Source: Microbacterium azadirachtae (lineage in GTDB: Bacteria > Actinomycetota > Actinomycetes > Actinomycetales > Microbacteriaceae). Taken from it: 64,000 nucleotides of DNA. The position numbers were made by a program, and so were the translations under genes. The notes under the pieces are model-generated. The model was not told where the DNA came from. It ran no database searches and worked only from the letters and a program-made list of their open reading frames with translations. Where the stretch lies: positions 62,001-126,000 of the forward strand of contig NZ_JYIX01000030.1 in the NCBI RefSeq assembly GCF_000956505.1. The letters are read 5' to 3'. Shown here in pieces: positions 44,983 through 53,011 of the stretch. How positions within the stretch are numbered: position 1 is the stretch's first letter; each line of letters begins with the position of its first letter.

Positions 44983-46122
44983 TCAGCGGAGCAGCAGGTT
45001 CGGCTGCAGCAGGTACTTGTACGAGTCGAGGCCCGCCTGGTCGACCGACGTCTGGCTCGTGATCAGCACGGGGCTGAGCTTGTTCGCGTTGTCGGACGAG
45101 GTGAACGTGACGCGCACGAACTCGCTCTTGAGCGCACCGAGCGCCTCGAGCAGGTACTGCGGGTTCAGGCCGAGGGTGACCTCTTCGCCGTTGAGGTGCG
45201 CGTCGACCGACTCGGAGGCGCGGGCCTGCTCGCCGCCGGAGGCGTCCATCGTCACATCCGAGGTGTCGAACGTGAACCGCAGCGGCGCGGACCTGTCCAG
45301 CACGAGCGCGACACGACGCACTGCTTCGGTGAGATCGGCGGTGCTGACGACCGCGTGGTGGTCGGTCTGCTCGGGGAAAAGCCGCCGGACCGGGGGGAAG
45401 TTCCCCTTGATGAGCAGCGACGTCACGGTCTTGTTGCCCGCCGTGAACGCGATGATCTCGCGATCGCCGGCACCGGAGAACGAGATCTGGATCGTGCCGG
45501 CGTGACCGAAGGTCTTGCCGACCTCCTGCAGCGTGCGTGCAGGGACGAGCGCTGTCTGCTCCGCAGCCTCGCCGTCCCAGGGCACGTCGCGCAGCGACAC
45601 CCGATAGCGGTCGGTGGCCACGAGGCTCAGCGTGTTCTCGCTGACCTCGAGCTGGACGCCGGTCAGCACCGGGGTCACGTCATCGCGCGAAGCGGCGAAG
45701 GCCACCTGCGCGATCGCGGTGCCGAAGTCCTCGGCCGGAACGACGCCGCTGGTGCCTGTGACCTCGGGGATCGAGGGATATTCCTCAACGGGCATGGCCG
45801 CGAGGGTGAACCGCGCGGACCCGCAACGCACGGCGATGCCCCCGTCCTCCTCGACGGAGATCTCGATCGGGGCATTCGGCAGTCGGCTGGCGATGTCGGA
45901 CAGAAGGCGGCCGTGCACGAGAATCGTGCCCGGTTCGTCGACGGTGGCCTCGATCGTGGTGCGCGCGGAGGCTTCGTAGTCGAAGGCCGAGAGGGTGAGA
46001 CCCTCGTCACCGGCTTCGATCAGCACTCCGGCCAGGATCGGCTGCGGGTTGCGCTGGGGCAGCAGCTTGACGACGAAGGACACAGCTTCGCTGAAGACAT
46101 CGCGATTGACCTGGAACCTCAC
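44983..46122 (-). CDS. dnaN: DNA polymerase III beta clamp
   Basis: A 379-residue sliding clamp made of three similar domains of about 120 residues. The GTG at 46122 is chosen because GGAGGAG precedes it and VRFQVNRDVFSEAV is the usual N-terminus; a longer in-frame start would enter oriC. Conserved stretches include LAGVLIEAGDEGLTLSAFDYE and the C-terminal peptide-pocket region. The dnaA-dnaN gap is oriC. Confidence 0.97.
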   Translation of the reverse strand: MRFQVNRDVFSEAVSFVVKLLPQRNPQPILAGVLIEAGDEGLTLSAFDYEASARTTIEATVDEPGTILVHGRLLSDIASRLPNAPIEISVEEDGGIAVRCGSARFTLAAMPVEEYPSIPEVTGTSGVVPAEDFGTAIAQVAFAASRDDVTPVLTGVQLEVSENTLSLVATDRYRVSLRDVPWDGEAAEQTALVPARTLQEVGKTFGHAGTIQISFSGAGDREIIAFTAGNKTVTSLLIKGNFPPVRRLFPEQTDHHAVVSTADLTEAVRRVALVLDRSAPLRFTFDTSDVTMDASGGEQARASESVDAHLNGEEVTLGLNPQYLLEALGALKSEFVRVTFTSSDNANKLSPVLITSQTSVDQAGLDSYKYLLQPNLLLR

Positions 46123-46619
46123 GGCGCTCCTCCGTCGACTGGATGCGGAGGATGACACGTTTCTCCGCCCCTGGCACACACCAGGGGATCCCATGCTAAT
46201 GCCACGCGGCGTCAGGTCCAGGTCGAAGTGCTTCGGATCCGGATCCATCCCCAACCGGGCACCGTGTGGTGATCGATGGACCGAGATTCGAAAGGAGTTC
46301 TTAACAGTGTTAACGCCTGTGGATACTGTGGATAACTCTGGGGATGCTTTGCGGCTCTAGGGAACTACAAACATGTGAGTTGTGGAGACCCTGCGGAAAC
46401 AGTGGGGTCCCGGGGGGTCGTGCGCCGATCCGATTCCCCGAGTTATCCACAGATCGAGGCTCCGGATGGGGATCCCACGCCGTCCTGATCCCGAGATATC
46501 CCCAAGTTATCCACATGTGGACTTCCGGGCGAGGCGGATGCCGGATTTCGCCGTCGGGTCGCCGAACGGACCTCTCCGACGTCCCTGAGGCCGGGCAGAG
46601 GGGCTGAGCGCGGAGGGTG
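46123..46619. other. Chromosomal replication origin oriC (dnaA-dnaN intergenic)
   Basis: A 497-base gap without a gene. DnaA boxes are visible in both orientations: TGTGGATAC at 46318-46326, TGTGGATAA at 46327-46335, TTATCCACA at 46443-46451 and TTATCCACA at 46507-46515. The second of these last two is followed by an ATGTGGAC half site. Near the dnaN side a locally AT-rich palindrome TTAACAGTGTTAAC lies at 46301-46314, a candidate for part of the unwinding element. Place and box content make this the origin; actinobacterial origins lie in this gap. The remaining sequence holds no further signal that I can name. Confidence 0.92.
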
Positions 46620-48020
46620 TCAGCGCCGGCTGAGCTGGGCGGTGATCTCGGTCACCTGGTTGAAGATGGCGCGACGCTCCTTCATGAGCTCGCTGATCTT
46701 CTTGTACGCGTACATCACCGTGGTGTGGTCGCGATTACCGAAGAGCTGGCCGATCTTCGGGAGCGAGAGGTTGGTCCGCTCGCGGCAGAGGTACATGGCG
46801 ATCTGCCGTGCGGTCGCGATCTGCTGCGACCGACTGGATCCGTACAGGTCGTCCTCTGAGAGCTTGAAGTAGTTCGCCGTCGTCGTGATGATGTCCGTCG
46901 GCGAGATGATGCTGTCCTCATCCTGGTCGACGATGTCGCGCAGCGCGGTCTGCGCGGTGGCGATGTCCAGCGCGGAGCGATTGAGGTTCGCGAAAGCCGT
47001 GGCGCGGATGAGCGCGCCCTCGAGCTCGCGGATGTTGGACGAGACCTTGGTGGCGATGTACTCGAGCACGTCGTCCGGGACGTGCAGCTGCTCGCTCTGC
47101 GCCTTCTTGCGGAGGATCGCGATGCGCGTCTCGAGGTCGGGCGCCTGCACATCGGTGATGAGGCCCCACTCGAACCGGCTGCGCATCCGCTCCTCGAAGC
47201 CGGTGAGGTGCTTCGGCGGAAGGTCGCTCGTGATGACGACCTGCTTGTTGTGGTCGTGCAGCTGGTTGAAGGTGTGGAAGAACGCCTCCTGGGTCTCCGC
47301 ACGGCCCTGCAGGAACTGGATGTCGTCGATCATCAGGATGTCGACCTCGCGGTAGCGCGCCTGGAAGGCGGATCCGCGGTTGTTCGCGATCGAGTTGATG
47401 AAGTCGTTCGTGAATTCCTCGCTCGACACGTACCGCACCTTGACCCCGGCGTAAAGGGACTGCGCGTAGTCGCCGATCGCGTGCAGCAGGTGCGTCTTGC
47501 CGAGGCCCGGCCCGCCGTAGATGAACAAGGGGTTGTACGCCTTCGCGGGTGCTTCGGCCACCGCGACGGCCGCGGCATGCGCGAACCGGTTGGACTGGCC
47601 GATGACGAAGTTGTCGAAGACGTACTTGGGGTTCAGCCGCGATTCATGGCGGGTCGGGGTCGACTGCTGCTCGATGGGGGAGTCGACCCTGGTCTGCTCC
47701 TGCCGCCCTGGCACGAAGTCGGCGACCGGGATCGGAAGGGTCTGCTGCTCGACCATGTCGTGGTTGACCGTGACGCGGAAGGACGTGACCTCGTCGCCGA
47801 TGCGACTGAGCGCTTCCATGATCGGCAGGCGCAGGCGCTTGTTGATCTGTCCCGCGGTGAGATCGTTCGGCACCTCGAGGTAGAGGGTGGCCGTCATCAC
47901 GCCGGCGGGCACGGCCAGGTTGAGGAAGCCCTGCAGGGGTGCGGTGACGCGTTCGTCGCGGGCGAGCTCCGCAAGAAGTTCGTCCCAGACGGGGACCTCG
48001 GACTCTGCGGCTGCGGACAT
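46620..48020 (-). CDS. dnaA: Chromosomal replication initiator DnaA
   Basis: A 466-residue initiator. Domain I (about 1-85) and a short domain II linker precede the AAA+ domain III, with Walker A GGPGLGKTHLL and Walker B ILMIDDIQFL. Domain IV ends the protein with the DnaA-box recognition signature LFGNRDHTTVMYAYKKI. The ATG at 48020 (MSAAAESEV) has GGGGGAAC upstream; an earlier in-frame start adds 14 unlikely residues. Two DnaA boxes in the upstream region suggest autoregulation. Confidence 0.98.
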   Translation of the reverse strand: MSAAAESEVPVWDELLAELARDERVTAPLQGFLNLAVPAGVMTATLYLEVPNDLTAGQINKRLRLPIMEALSRIGDEVTSFRVTVNHDMVEQQTLPIPVADFVPGRQEQTRVDSPIEQQSTPTRHESRLNPKYVFDNFVIGQSNRFAHAAAVAVAEAPAKAYNPLFIYGGPGLGKTHLLHAIGDYAQSLYAGVKVRYVSSEEFTNDFINSIANNRGSAFQARYREVDILMIDDIQFLQGRAETQEAFFHTFNQLHDHNKQVVITSDLPPKHLTGFEERMRSRFEWGLITDVQAPDLETRIAILRKKAQSEQLHVPDDVLEYIATKVSSNIRELEGALIRATAFANLNRSALDIATAQTALRDIVDQDEDSIISPTDIITTTANYFKLSEDDLYGSSRSQQIATARQIAMYLCRERTNLSLPKIGQLFGNRDHTTVMYAYKKISELMKERRAIFNQVTEITAQLSRR

Positions 48021-48321
48021 GGTTCCCCCGGGCGACTCGGCACAGCGGGCGGACCTGGACACGCTGCCTGTGGATAACTGCTCGTGCCACGGTAGTCAGC
48101 CTGGGCCGCAAGGGCAAGCTGTGACTGGGAAGGACAGACGGCGTGTCCCTGTTGAAGGATCCCTCCACAGATGTGGATAATGATCCTTTCGCCTGCTCGG
48201 TTTGCGATGTGGAGGTCTACGTCGTAGCCTTAATCGGTTGACTTATGCCATTTCGGCAGTCTTTGTCCACCGTCTCCGGCCGCATCGATCCCGGTGACAG
48301 CTTCCCTCTTCCGGAGAAATC
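48021..48321. promoter_or_regulatory. dnaA-rpmH divergent promoter region with DnaA boxes
   Basis: A 301-base gap between divergent genes. Two exact DnaA boxes (TGTGGATAA at 48069-48077 and 48173-48181) and a weaker TTGTCCACC at 48263-48271 are present. They can serve DnaA autoregulation and may extend the origin to this side of dnaA. Confidence 0.8.
48203..48231 (+). promoter_or_regulatory. Candidate rpmH promoter
   Basis: TTGCGA at 48203-48208 and TAGCCT at 48226-48231 with a 17-base spacer, 90 bases ahead of rpmH. The fit to the consensus is moderate. Confidence 0.4.
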
Positions 48322-48459
48322 ATGAGCAAGCGTACTTTCCAGCCCAACAACCGTCGTCGCGCCAAGAAGCACGGCTTCCGTGCCCGCATGCGCACCCGCG
48401 CCGGCCGCGCCATCCTCGCGGCCCGTCGCACGAAGGGCCGTGTCGAGCTCTCGGCGTAA
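48322..48459 (+). CDS. rpmH: 50S ribosomal protein L34
   Basis: A 45-residue, highly basic protein beginning [19 protein letters not shown] and ending [11 protein letters not shown], the complete L34 sequence pattern. A CGGAGAA ribosome-binding sequence precedes the ATG. It begins the conserved rpmH-rnpA-yidD-yidC-jag-rsmG run, with rnpA starting three bases after its stop. Confidence 0.98.
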   Translation: MSKRTFQPNNRRRAKKHGFRARMRTRAGRAILAARRTKGRVELSA

Positions 48460-48462
48460 ACC

Positions 48463-48795
48463 GTGCTCGCCCGCCCGCATCGCCTCGTCCGCGGGTCCGA
48501 CTACCGCATGGTGGTTCGGCGCGGGCGGCGATACGGCGGGCCGCGGTTGGTCGTCTCCGTGCTCGACACCGGAGAGCAGCGCCCCGTGCGCTTCGGCTTC
48601 ATCGTGAGCAAGCAAGTAGGAAACGCCGTGACCCGGAACACTGTCCGGCGACGCCTGAAGGACGCATGCGCCCGTCAGTTGCCGCTGCCCGACGGCGTCG
48701 ACATCGTCATCCGCGCCCTGCCCTCGGCGGCAGAGGCGCCTTTCGTGGATCTGCTCTCGGATCTCGGACGGGCCGTCGATCGAGGTGTGCGATGA
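48463..48795 (+). CDS. rnpA: Ribonuclease P protein component
   Basis: A 110-residue basic protein that binds RNase P RNA and aids tRNA 5' processing. The signature [11 protein letters not shown] is visible, along with [13 protein letters not shown]. The GTG start is three bases after rpmH. Its stop overlaps the yidD start. Confidence 0.97.
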   Translation: MLARPHRLVRGSDYRMVVRRGRRYGGPRLVVSVLDTGEQRPVRFGFIVSKQVGNAVTRNTVRRRLKDACARQLPLPDGVDIVIRALPSAAEAPFVDLLSDLGRAVDRGVR

Positions 48796-49142
48796 GCGCG
48801 CTGCCGGCGTACTCGCGGGGGACAGCGCACCTGCACGCCGGTGATGCGATGCGGGCGTTGCCGCTGGTGCCGCGCAACCTCGTGCTGGGATTCCTCACCG
48901 CCTATCGCGCGGTGGTGTCGCCGCTCTATGGCGATGTCTGTGCGTACTACCCATCTTGTTCCGCCTACGCTGTAGGTGCGGTGCAGCAGCACGGTGCGGT
49001 GAAGGGCGCAGGCCTCTCGGCGTGGCGGATCCTGCGCTGCAATCCCTGGAGCCACGGCGGCGTGGACGACGTGCCACCGCATTCCGATTTCCGACACGCC
49101 CTCACGCCACGAGGATTCGTCGTACCCTCCCGAAAGGACTGA
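48792..49142 (+). CDS. yidD: Membrane protein insertion efficiency factor YidD
   Basis: A 116-residue protein. The core has [20 protein letters not shown], then [10 protein letters not shown] and [14 protein letters not shown], the YidD signature with its conserved cysteines. The first 30 residues form a longer N-terminus than usual. It overlaps rnpA (ATGA) and is followed by yidC after three bases. It supports YidC-dependent membrane insertion. Confidence 0.95.
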   Translation: MSALPAYSRGTAHLHAGDAMRALPLVPRNLVLGFLTAYRAVVSPLYGDVCAYYPSCSAYAVGAVQQHGAVKGAGLSAWRILRCNPWSHGGVDDVPPHSDFRHALTPRGFVVPSRKD

Positions 49143-49145
49143 TCA

Positions 49146-50240
49146 GTGGGTTCCGACCTCCTGTTTGCCGCGTCAACGACGCCCGCTGCCTCCGGCGGTG
49201 GCTTCGATCTTCTCGGCATCGTCATGTGGCCCTTCAAAGCGCTGGTCGAGGCGATCCTCGTCGCCTGGCACTGGCTGTTCACCGCGATCGGCATGCCGGG
49301 CGCCGCTGGTCTCACCTGGGTGCTGTCCATCGTCGGCCTCGTGCTGGTGATCCGCGCGGCGGTCTTCCCGCTCTTCGTGCGGCAGATCAAGAGCCAGCGC
49401 AAGATGATGGAAATCGCCCCTGAACTGAAGAAAGTTCAGGAGAAGTACAAGGGCAAGCGCGATCAGCTGAGCCGCGAGGCGATGAGTCGCGAGACCATGG
49501 CCCTGTACAAGAGGCACGGCACGACCCCGATGTCGAGCTGTCTTCCGCTGCTGGTGCAGATGCCCTTCCTGCTCGGCATGTTCTACACGCTGAGTGACGT
49601 CAAGAAGCATGCCGTGGCCGGCGAAGGCGGTGTCTGGCTGCTGACGAAGCAGCTCACCAAGCAGTTCTACGACGCCACTCTCTTCGGCGTCGCCCCGCTG
49701 CACACGAGCCTCACCGACGCGGTGCAGCAGAAGCCGGCCGGCTGGGAGACCACGGTCGCGATCCTCGTCGTGCTGGTCGTTCTCATGATCGGATCCCAGT
49801 TCTTCACGCAGCTGCAGATCATCTCGAAGAACCTGTCGCCCGAGGCCAAGACCGGCCAGGCGTATCAGATGCAGAAGATCATGCTCTACATCCTGCCGCT
49901 GGGCTTCATCTTCTCCGGTCTGTTCTTCCCGCTCGGCGTGGTCATCTACTGGTTCATCAGCAACCTGTGGACGATGGGCCAGCAGTTCCTGGTGCTCCGA
50001 GAGATGCCGACACCCGGATCCGATGCCGCCAAGGCACGGGAGGAGCGTCTGGCTCGCAAGGGCAAGGCGATCAACTCCGAGGGCAAGGTCGTGCCCATGG
50101 TCGCGTATCAGGCCGAGCAGCAGAAGATGCTTGAGGACGCCGAGCGTCTGCGGGCCCAGCAGCCCAAGCGGCAGCAGCCGAAGAGCGCCAAGCGCGCGAA
50201 GAGGGACCAGGACAAGACCCCGAACGGAGACAAGGCATGA
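49146..50240 (+). CDS. yidC: Membrane protein insertase YidC
   Basis: A 364-residue insertase of the Gram-positive type, without the large periplasmic domain. Membrane helices lie at about 22-48, 55-77, 136-158, 195-217 and 253-280. Family stretches RAAVFPLFVRQIKSQRKM and FFPLGVVIYWFISNLW are visible. The C-terminal 70 residues are basic (KRAKRDQDK), as needed to contact the ribosome. The GTG start and the overlap with jag fit the operon. Confidence 0.96.
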   Translation: MGSDLLFAASTTPAASGGGFDLLGIVMWPFKALVEAILVAWHWLFTAIGMPGAAGLTWVLSIVGLVLVIRAAVFPLFVRQIKSQRKMMEIAPELKKVQEKYKGKRDQLSREAMSRETMALYKRHGTTPMSSCLPLLVQMPFLLGMFYTLSDVKKHAVAGEGGVWLLTKQLTKQFYDATLFGVAPLHTSLTDAVQQKPAGWETTVAILVVLVVLMIGSQFFTQLQIISKNLSPEAKTGQAYQMQKIMLYILPLGFIFSGLFFPLGVVIYWFISNLWTMGQQFLVLREMPTPGSDAAKAREERLARKGKAINSEGKVVPMVAYQAEQQKMLEDAERLRAQQPKRQQPKSAKRAKRDQDKTPNGDKA

Positions 50241-50722
50241 CCGAGCAGGATGTCGCCGAGCCGACCGTGTCGGATCTCGAGAACGAAGGCGATGTCGCCG
50301 CGGACTTCATCGAGGGTCTGCTCGACATCGCCGATATCGACGGCGACCTGACGCTGGATGTCAAGCAGGGACGGGCATACGTCTCGGTCGAGGCTGAGGG
50401 CGATGGTCTCCGTCTGCTGTCCGCTCCCGATACGGTGCAGGCGCTCCAGGAGCTCACCCGTCTCGCGGTGCAGAGCAGCACAGGATCCTTCTCCCGCGTG
50501 ATCCTTGATGTGGCCGGATCCCGCGATGCCCGTCGATCCCAGCTCGAGCGCCTGGTCGATTCGGCTGTGGCGAAGCTCGACGAGGGCGCATCGCAGGCGT
50601 CGCTGCCCTCGATGTCCAGCTACGAGCGCAAGCTGGTTCACGACATCGTGTCGGAGCGGGGTCTCATCTCCGAGTCCTACGGCGAGGGTCCGACCCGGCA
50701 CACCGTCATCCGCCGGCACTGA
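50237..50722 (+). CDS. jag: R3H/KH-domain RNA-binding protein Jag (KhpB)
   Basis: A 161-residue acidic protein. A KH-like domain (about 20-95) and a C-terminal R3H region with SSYERKLVHDIV and GEGPTRHTVI match Jag/KhpB, an RNA-binding protein tied to cell elongation in Gram-positive bacteria. The ATG overlaps the yidC stop. A parS site lies directly after its stop. Confidence 0.93.
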   Translation: MTEQDVAEPTVSDLENEGDVAADFIEGLLDIADIDGDLTLDVKQGRAYVSVEAEGDGLRLLSAPDTVQALQELTRLAVQSSTGSFSRVILDVAGSRDARRSQLERLVDSAVAKLDEGASQASLPSMSSYERKLVHDIVSERGLISESYGEGPTRHTVIRRH

Positions 50723-50738
50723 CGTTTCACGTGAAACA
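50723..50738. other. parS site 1
   Basis: CGTTTCACGTGAAACA matches 15 of 16 bases of the parS consensus TGTTTCACGTGAAACA. It fills the jag-rsmG gap and touches the rsmG ATG. Confidence 0.93.
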
Positions 50739-51379
50739 TGACTGAACCGGAGTCGTCCGAGCTCGAGCAGGAGCCGGCCGCCGCGTCGACGCTGTTCGGT
50801 GACCGGATCGAGCTCGCCCGCGCCTTCACCGCGGCACTCGCCGAGCAAGGGGAGGAGCGTGGCCTGATCGGCCCGCTCGAGGTGCCACGACTGTGGACGC
50901 GGCACATCCTCAACAGTGCGATCGCCGCCCCGCTGTTCCACGGCGCTGTGGCGGATGTGGGTTCCGGCGCGGGGTTGCCCGGCGTCGTTCTCGCGATTGC
51001 GCGACCCGATGTGCAGTTCACGCTCATCGAGCCGATGGAGCGCCGTGTGGCCTGGCTCGACGAGCAGGTCACCGCACTGGGACTCTCGAACGTGACCGTT
51101 GTCCGCGGGCGCGCGGAAGAAGTGGCCCTGACCGGGACTTTTGACATGGTCACGGCGCGCGCCGTGAGTGCGCTGCGCACCCTTCTTCCGTGGACCGCGC
51201 CCCTCGCCCGCAACGGGGGAGAGCTCGTGCTGCTCAAGGGCATCAATGCCGAGAACGAGATCACCGCGGCTCAGAAGCAGATCCGGAAGTTCTTGCTGAG
51301 TGACGTCCGGGTCGAGGTGCTCGGTGAGGGCGTGCTCGCGGAGACCACACGGGTGCTGCGCGCGACTGTTCGCGGCTGA
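50738..51379 (+). CDS. rsmG: 16S rRNA m7G methyltransferase RsmG
   Basis: A 213-residue SAM-dependent methyltransferase that modifies G527 (E. coli numbering) of 16S rRNA. The SAM-binding motif is DVGSGAGLPGVVLA, followed by TLIEPMERRVAWL and TARAVSALRTLLPW. The ATG at 50738 overlaps the last base of a parS site. It is the last gene of the rpmH run before the parS-rich gap. Confidence 0.96.
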   Translation: MTEPESSELEQEPAAASTLFGDRIELARAFTAALAEQGEERGLIGPLEVPRLWTRHILNSAIAAPLFHGAVADVGSGAGLPGVVLAIARPDVQFTLIEPMERRVAWLDEQVTALGLSNVTVVRGRAEEVALTGTFDMVTARAVSALRTLLPWTAPLARNGGELVLLKGINAENEITAAQKQIRKFLLSDVRVEVLGEGVLAETTRVLRATVRG

Positions 51380-51457
51380 GTCTCATCACGTAGGCGGCAG
51401 TCCCCTCACGTTCGTGGCTGCGAAGCCTCGAAGAGTGGCGCCCGGGCTGCGGGGCGG

Positions 51458-51520
51458 GAGGCCTACGAATCGGCGGGCTCCTTCCCGCTTCGCGGGCCCC
51501 TCCCGATATTCGTAGGCCTC
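51458..51520 (-). repeat. Structured element A
   Basis: A 63-base inverted repeat with outer arms GAGGCCTACGAAT and ATTCGTAGGCCTC. Read on the minus strand, its core from ACGAATATCGGGAGGGG to ATTCGT matches element B at 51828-51904 with three differences in about 49 bases. Confidence 0.85.
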
Positions 51521-51586
51521 ACACCCCTCCGCCTCCCTCCGCGACGGGCCGGCTGCGCGTGATCTGCGTGGGAGGCCCTACGGTTG

Positions 51587-51602
51587 TGTTTCACGTGAAA
51601 CA
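51587..51602. other. parS site 2
   Basis: TGTTTCACGTGAAACA, an exact 16-base parS consensus, in the rsmG-parA gap. Confidence 0.95.
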
Positions 51603-51752
51603 TCGTGCGACCCAGCGGATCGAGGTATTGATGCCTTCGCGGCATGGCAGGCACGCCCCAGGACGGACTGTTTCGATGGTTCATCGCCCGAGCTAGCTTG
51701 CTGATCACGGTCGATGGCTGACACAGGGCTGGGGCAGTGCTCACGGTCGCTA

Positions 51753-51768
51753 CGTTTCACGTGAAACA
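51753..51768. other. parS site 3
   Basis: CGTTTCACGTGAAACA, one base off consensus, 60 bases before element B. Confidence 0.93.
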
Positions 51769-51827
51769 TCACCGGCGTCCCGTCCCGTCGCGTCGTACGG
51801 CAAGCGTTCTCGGCAGGGGAGGGTGCA

Positions 51828-51904
51828 GGGGTGTTCGGGTGACGAATATCGGGAGGGGCCCGCGCAGCGGGAAGGAACCCGCCCATTCGTCACCCGAACA
51901 CCCC
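51828..51904 (+). repeat. Structured element B
   Basis: A 77-base element with perfect 20-base arms (51828-51847 and 51885-51904) around the core shared with element A. Its outer stem differs from that of A in sequence but is also self-complementary. Confidence 0.85.
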
Positions 51905-51975
51905 GGAGCCCGGGTGCTCATCGATTTGCGGAACTGAGGCGGCGGTCCGACCGCACTGTGGACAGGAGGCCACCA

Positions 51976-51991
51976 TGTTTCACGTGAAACA
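51976..51991. other. parS site 4
   Basis: TGTTTCACGTGAAACA, an exact consensus, about 100 bases before parA. Confidence 0.95.
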
Positions 51992-52087
51992 TCACCCGGA
52001 TTCGTCGATGCGAGCGGGGATTGTCGGCTGCGCAAGTTAGAGTGGAGATTCCGTCGTTTCCCCGTCGGAGATCGTCGAAAGGAGTGG

Positions 52088-53011
52088 ATGTTTCACGTGA
52101 AACAGTCCTCAAGCACCTCGACTGCTGGATACGGCGTGGACACCCCCCTAGCGCGGGAACTCGCGGATCTGACCGCTCGCCGCAGAGCTTTGGAGTCGGT
52201 CACTGTCGGATTCGATGGGCCGACCCGCGTCTTCACGATTTCCAACCAGAAGGGCGGCGTCGGTAAGACCACGACTGCCGTGAACATCGGCGCAGCGATG
52301 GCGGATCTCGGTGCGAAGGTCCTCGTGATCGATCTGGATCCTCAGGGCAACGCATCGACCGCGCTGGGGGTTCCGCACACCGCCGATCTGCGGAGCATCT
52401 ACGACGTTCTGATCAGTGACGTGCCCCTTGCAGATGTGGTGCAGGAGAGCCCGGAGTCGCCGAATCTGCTGTGCGCTCCGAGCACGATCCATCTCGCTGG
52501 TGCGGAGATCGAGCTCGTTTCCCAGGTGGCGAGAGAGCATCGCCTGCGCACGGCACTCAATGACTACCTGGCTGCGCATCCTGCAGATGTGGTCATCATC
52601 GACTGCCCGCCCTCGCTGGGTCTGCTCACGATCAACGCGTTCACGGCCGCCACCGAGGTCATGATCCCGATCCAGTGCGAGTATTACGCACTGGAGGGCC
52701 TGAGTCAGCTTCTCGGCAACATCCGGATGATCCAGAAGCACCTGAATCCGGACCTCACGATGTCGACGATCCTTCTGACGATGTTCGATGGACGCACCCG
52801 TCTCGCTCAGCAGGTTGCGGAGGAGGTGCGTGGTCACTTCCCGCACGAGGTGCTGGATACCGTGATTCCGCGTTCGGTGCGCGTCTCGGAAGCCCCGAGT
52901 TTCGGTCAGACGGTGATCGCCTACGACGGACAGTCGGTGGGTGCGGTCGCCTACAGAGAAGCAGCAGTGGAGATCGCCCGTCGGGCATCCGAAAACGAGA
53001 AGGGGCACTGA
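52088..53011 (+). CDS. parA: Chromosome partitioning ATPase ParA
   Basis: A 307-residue Walker-type ATPase that moves ParB-parS complexes. The deviant Walker A KGGVGKT is at 55-61, with IDLDPQGNAST and IDCPPSLGLLT as the following switch and Walker B segments. The ATG at 52088 has GAAAGGAG upstream and its first codons are formed by parS; a later start would cut no domain but has no better ribosome-binding site. Its stop shares one base with the parB ATG. Confidence 0.97.
   Translation: MFHVKQSSSTSTAGYGVDTPLARELADLTARRRALESVTVGFDGPTRVFTISNQKGGVGKTTTAVNIGAAMADLGAKVLVIDLDPQGNASTALGVPHTADLRSIYDVLISDVPLADVVQESPESPNLLCAPSTIHLAGAEIELVSQVAREHRLRTALNDYLAAHPADVVIIDCPPSLGLLTINAFTAATEVMIPIQCEYYALEGLSQLLGNIRMIQKHLNPDLTMSTILLTMFDGRTRLAQQVAEEVRGHFPHEVLDTVIPRSVRVSEAPSFGQTVIAYDGQSVGAVAYREAAVEIARRASENEKGH
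52089..52104. other. parS site 5, at the parA start codon
   Basis: TGTTTCACGTGAAACA, an exact consensus. The site begins at the second base of the parA ATG, so it encodes the first residues MFHVKQ. Confidence 0.95.

Larger units (their letters stand above)
51380..52087. other. parS-rich intergenic region with duplicated structured element
   Basis: A 708-base gap without a credible gene. It contains three complete parS sites and, at its right end, the start of a fourth that overlaps the parA start codon. Two copies of one long hairpin element lie in opposite orientation (51458-51520 and 51828-51904). Small open frames here encode MFHVK-like peptides only because parS happens to read that way. 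Confidence 0.85.

Noticed and set aside
51463..51937. Two small frames sharing the peptide TNIGRGPRSGKEPA
   Set aside because: They are readings of the duplicated hairpin elements A and B in opposite orientations, not a gene family.
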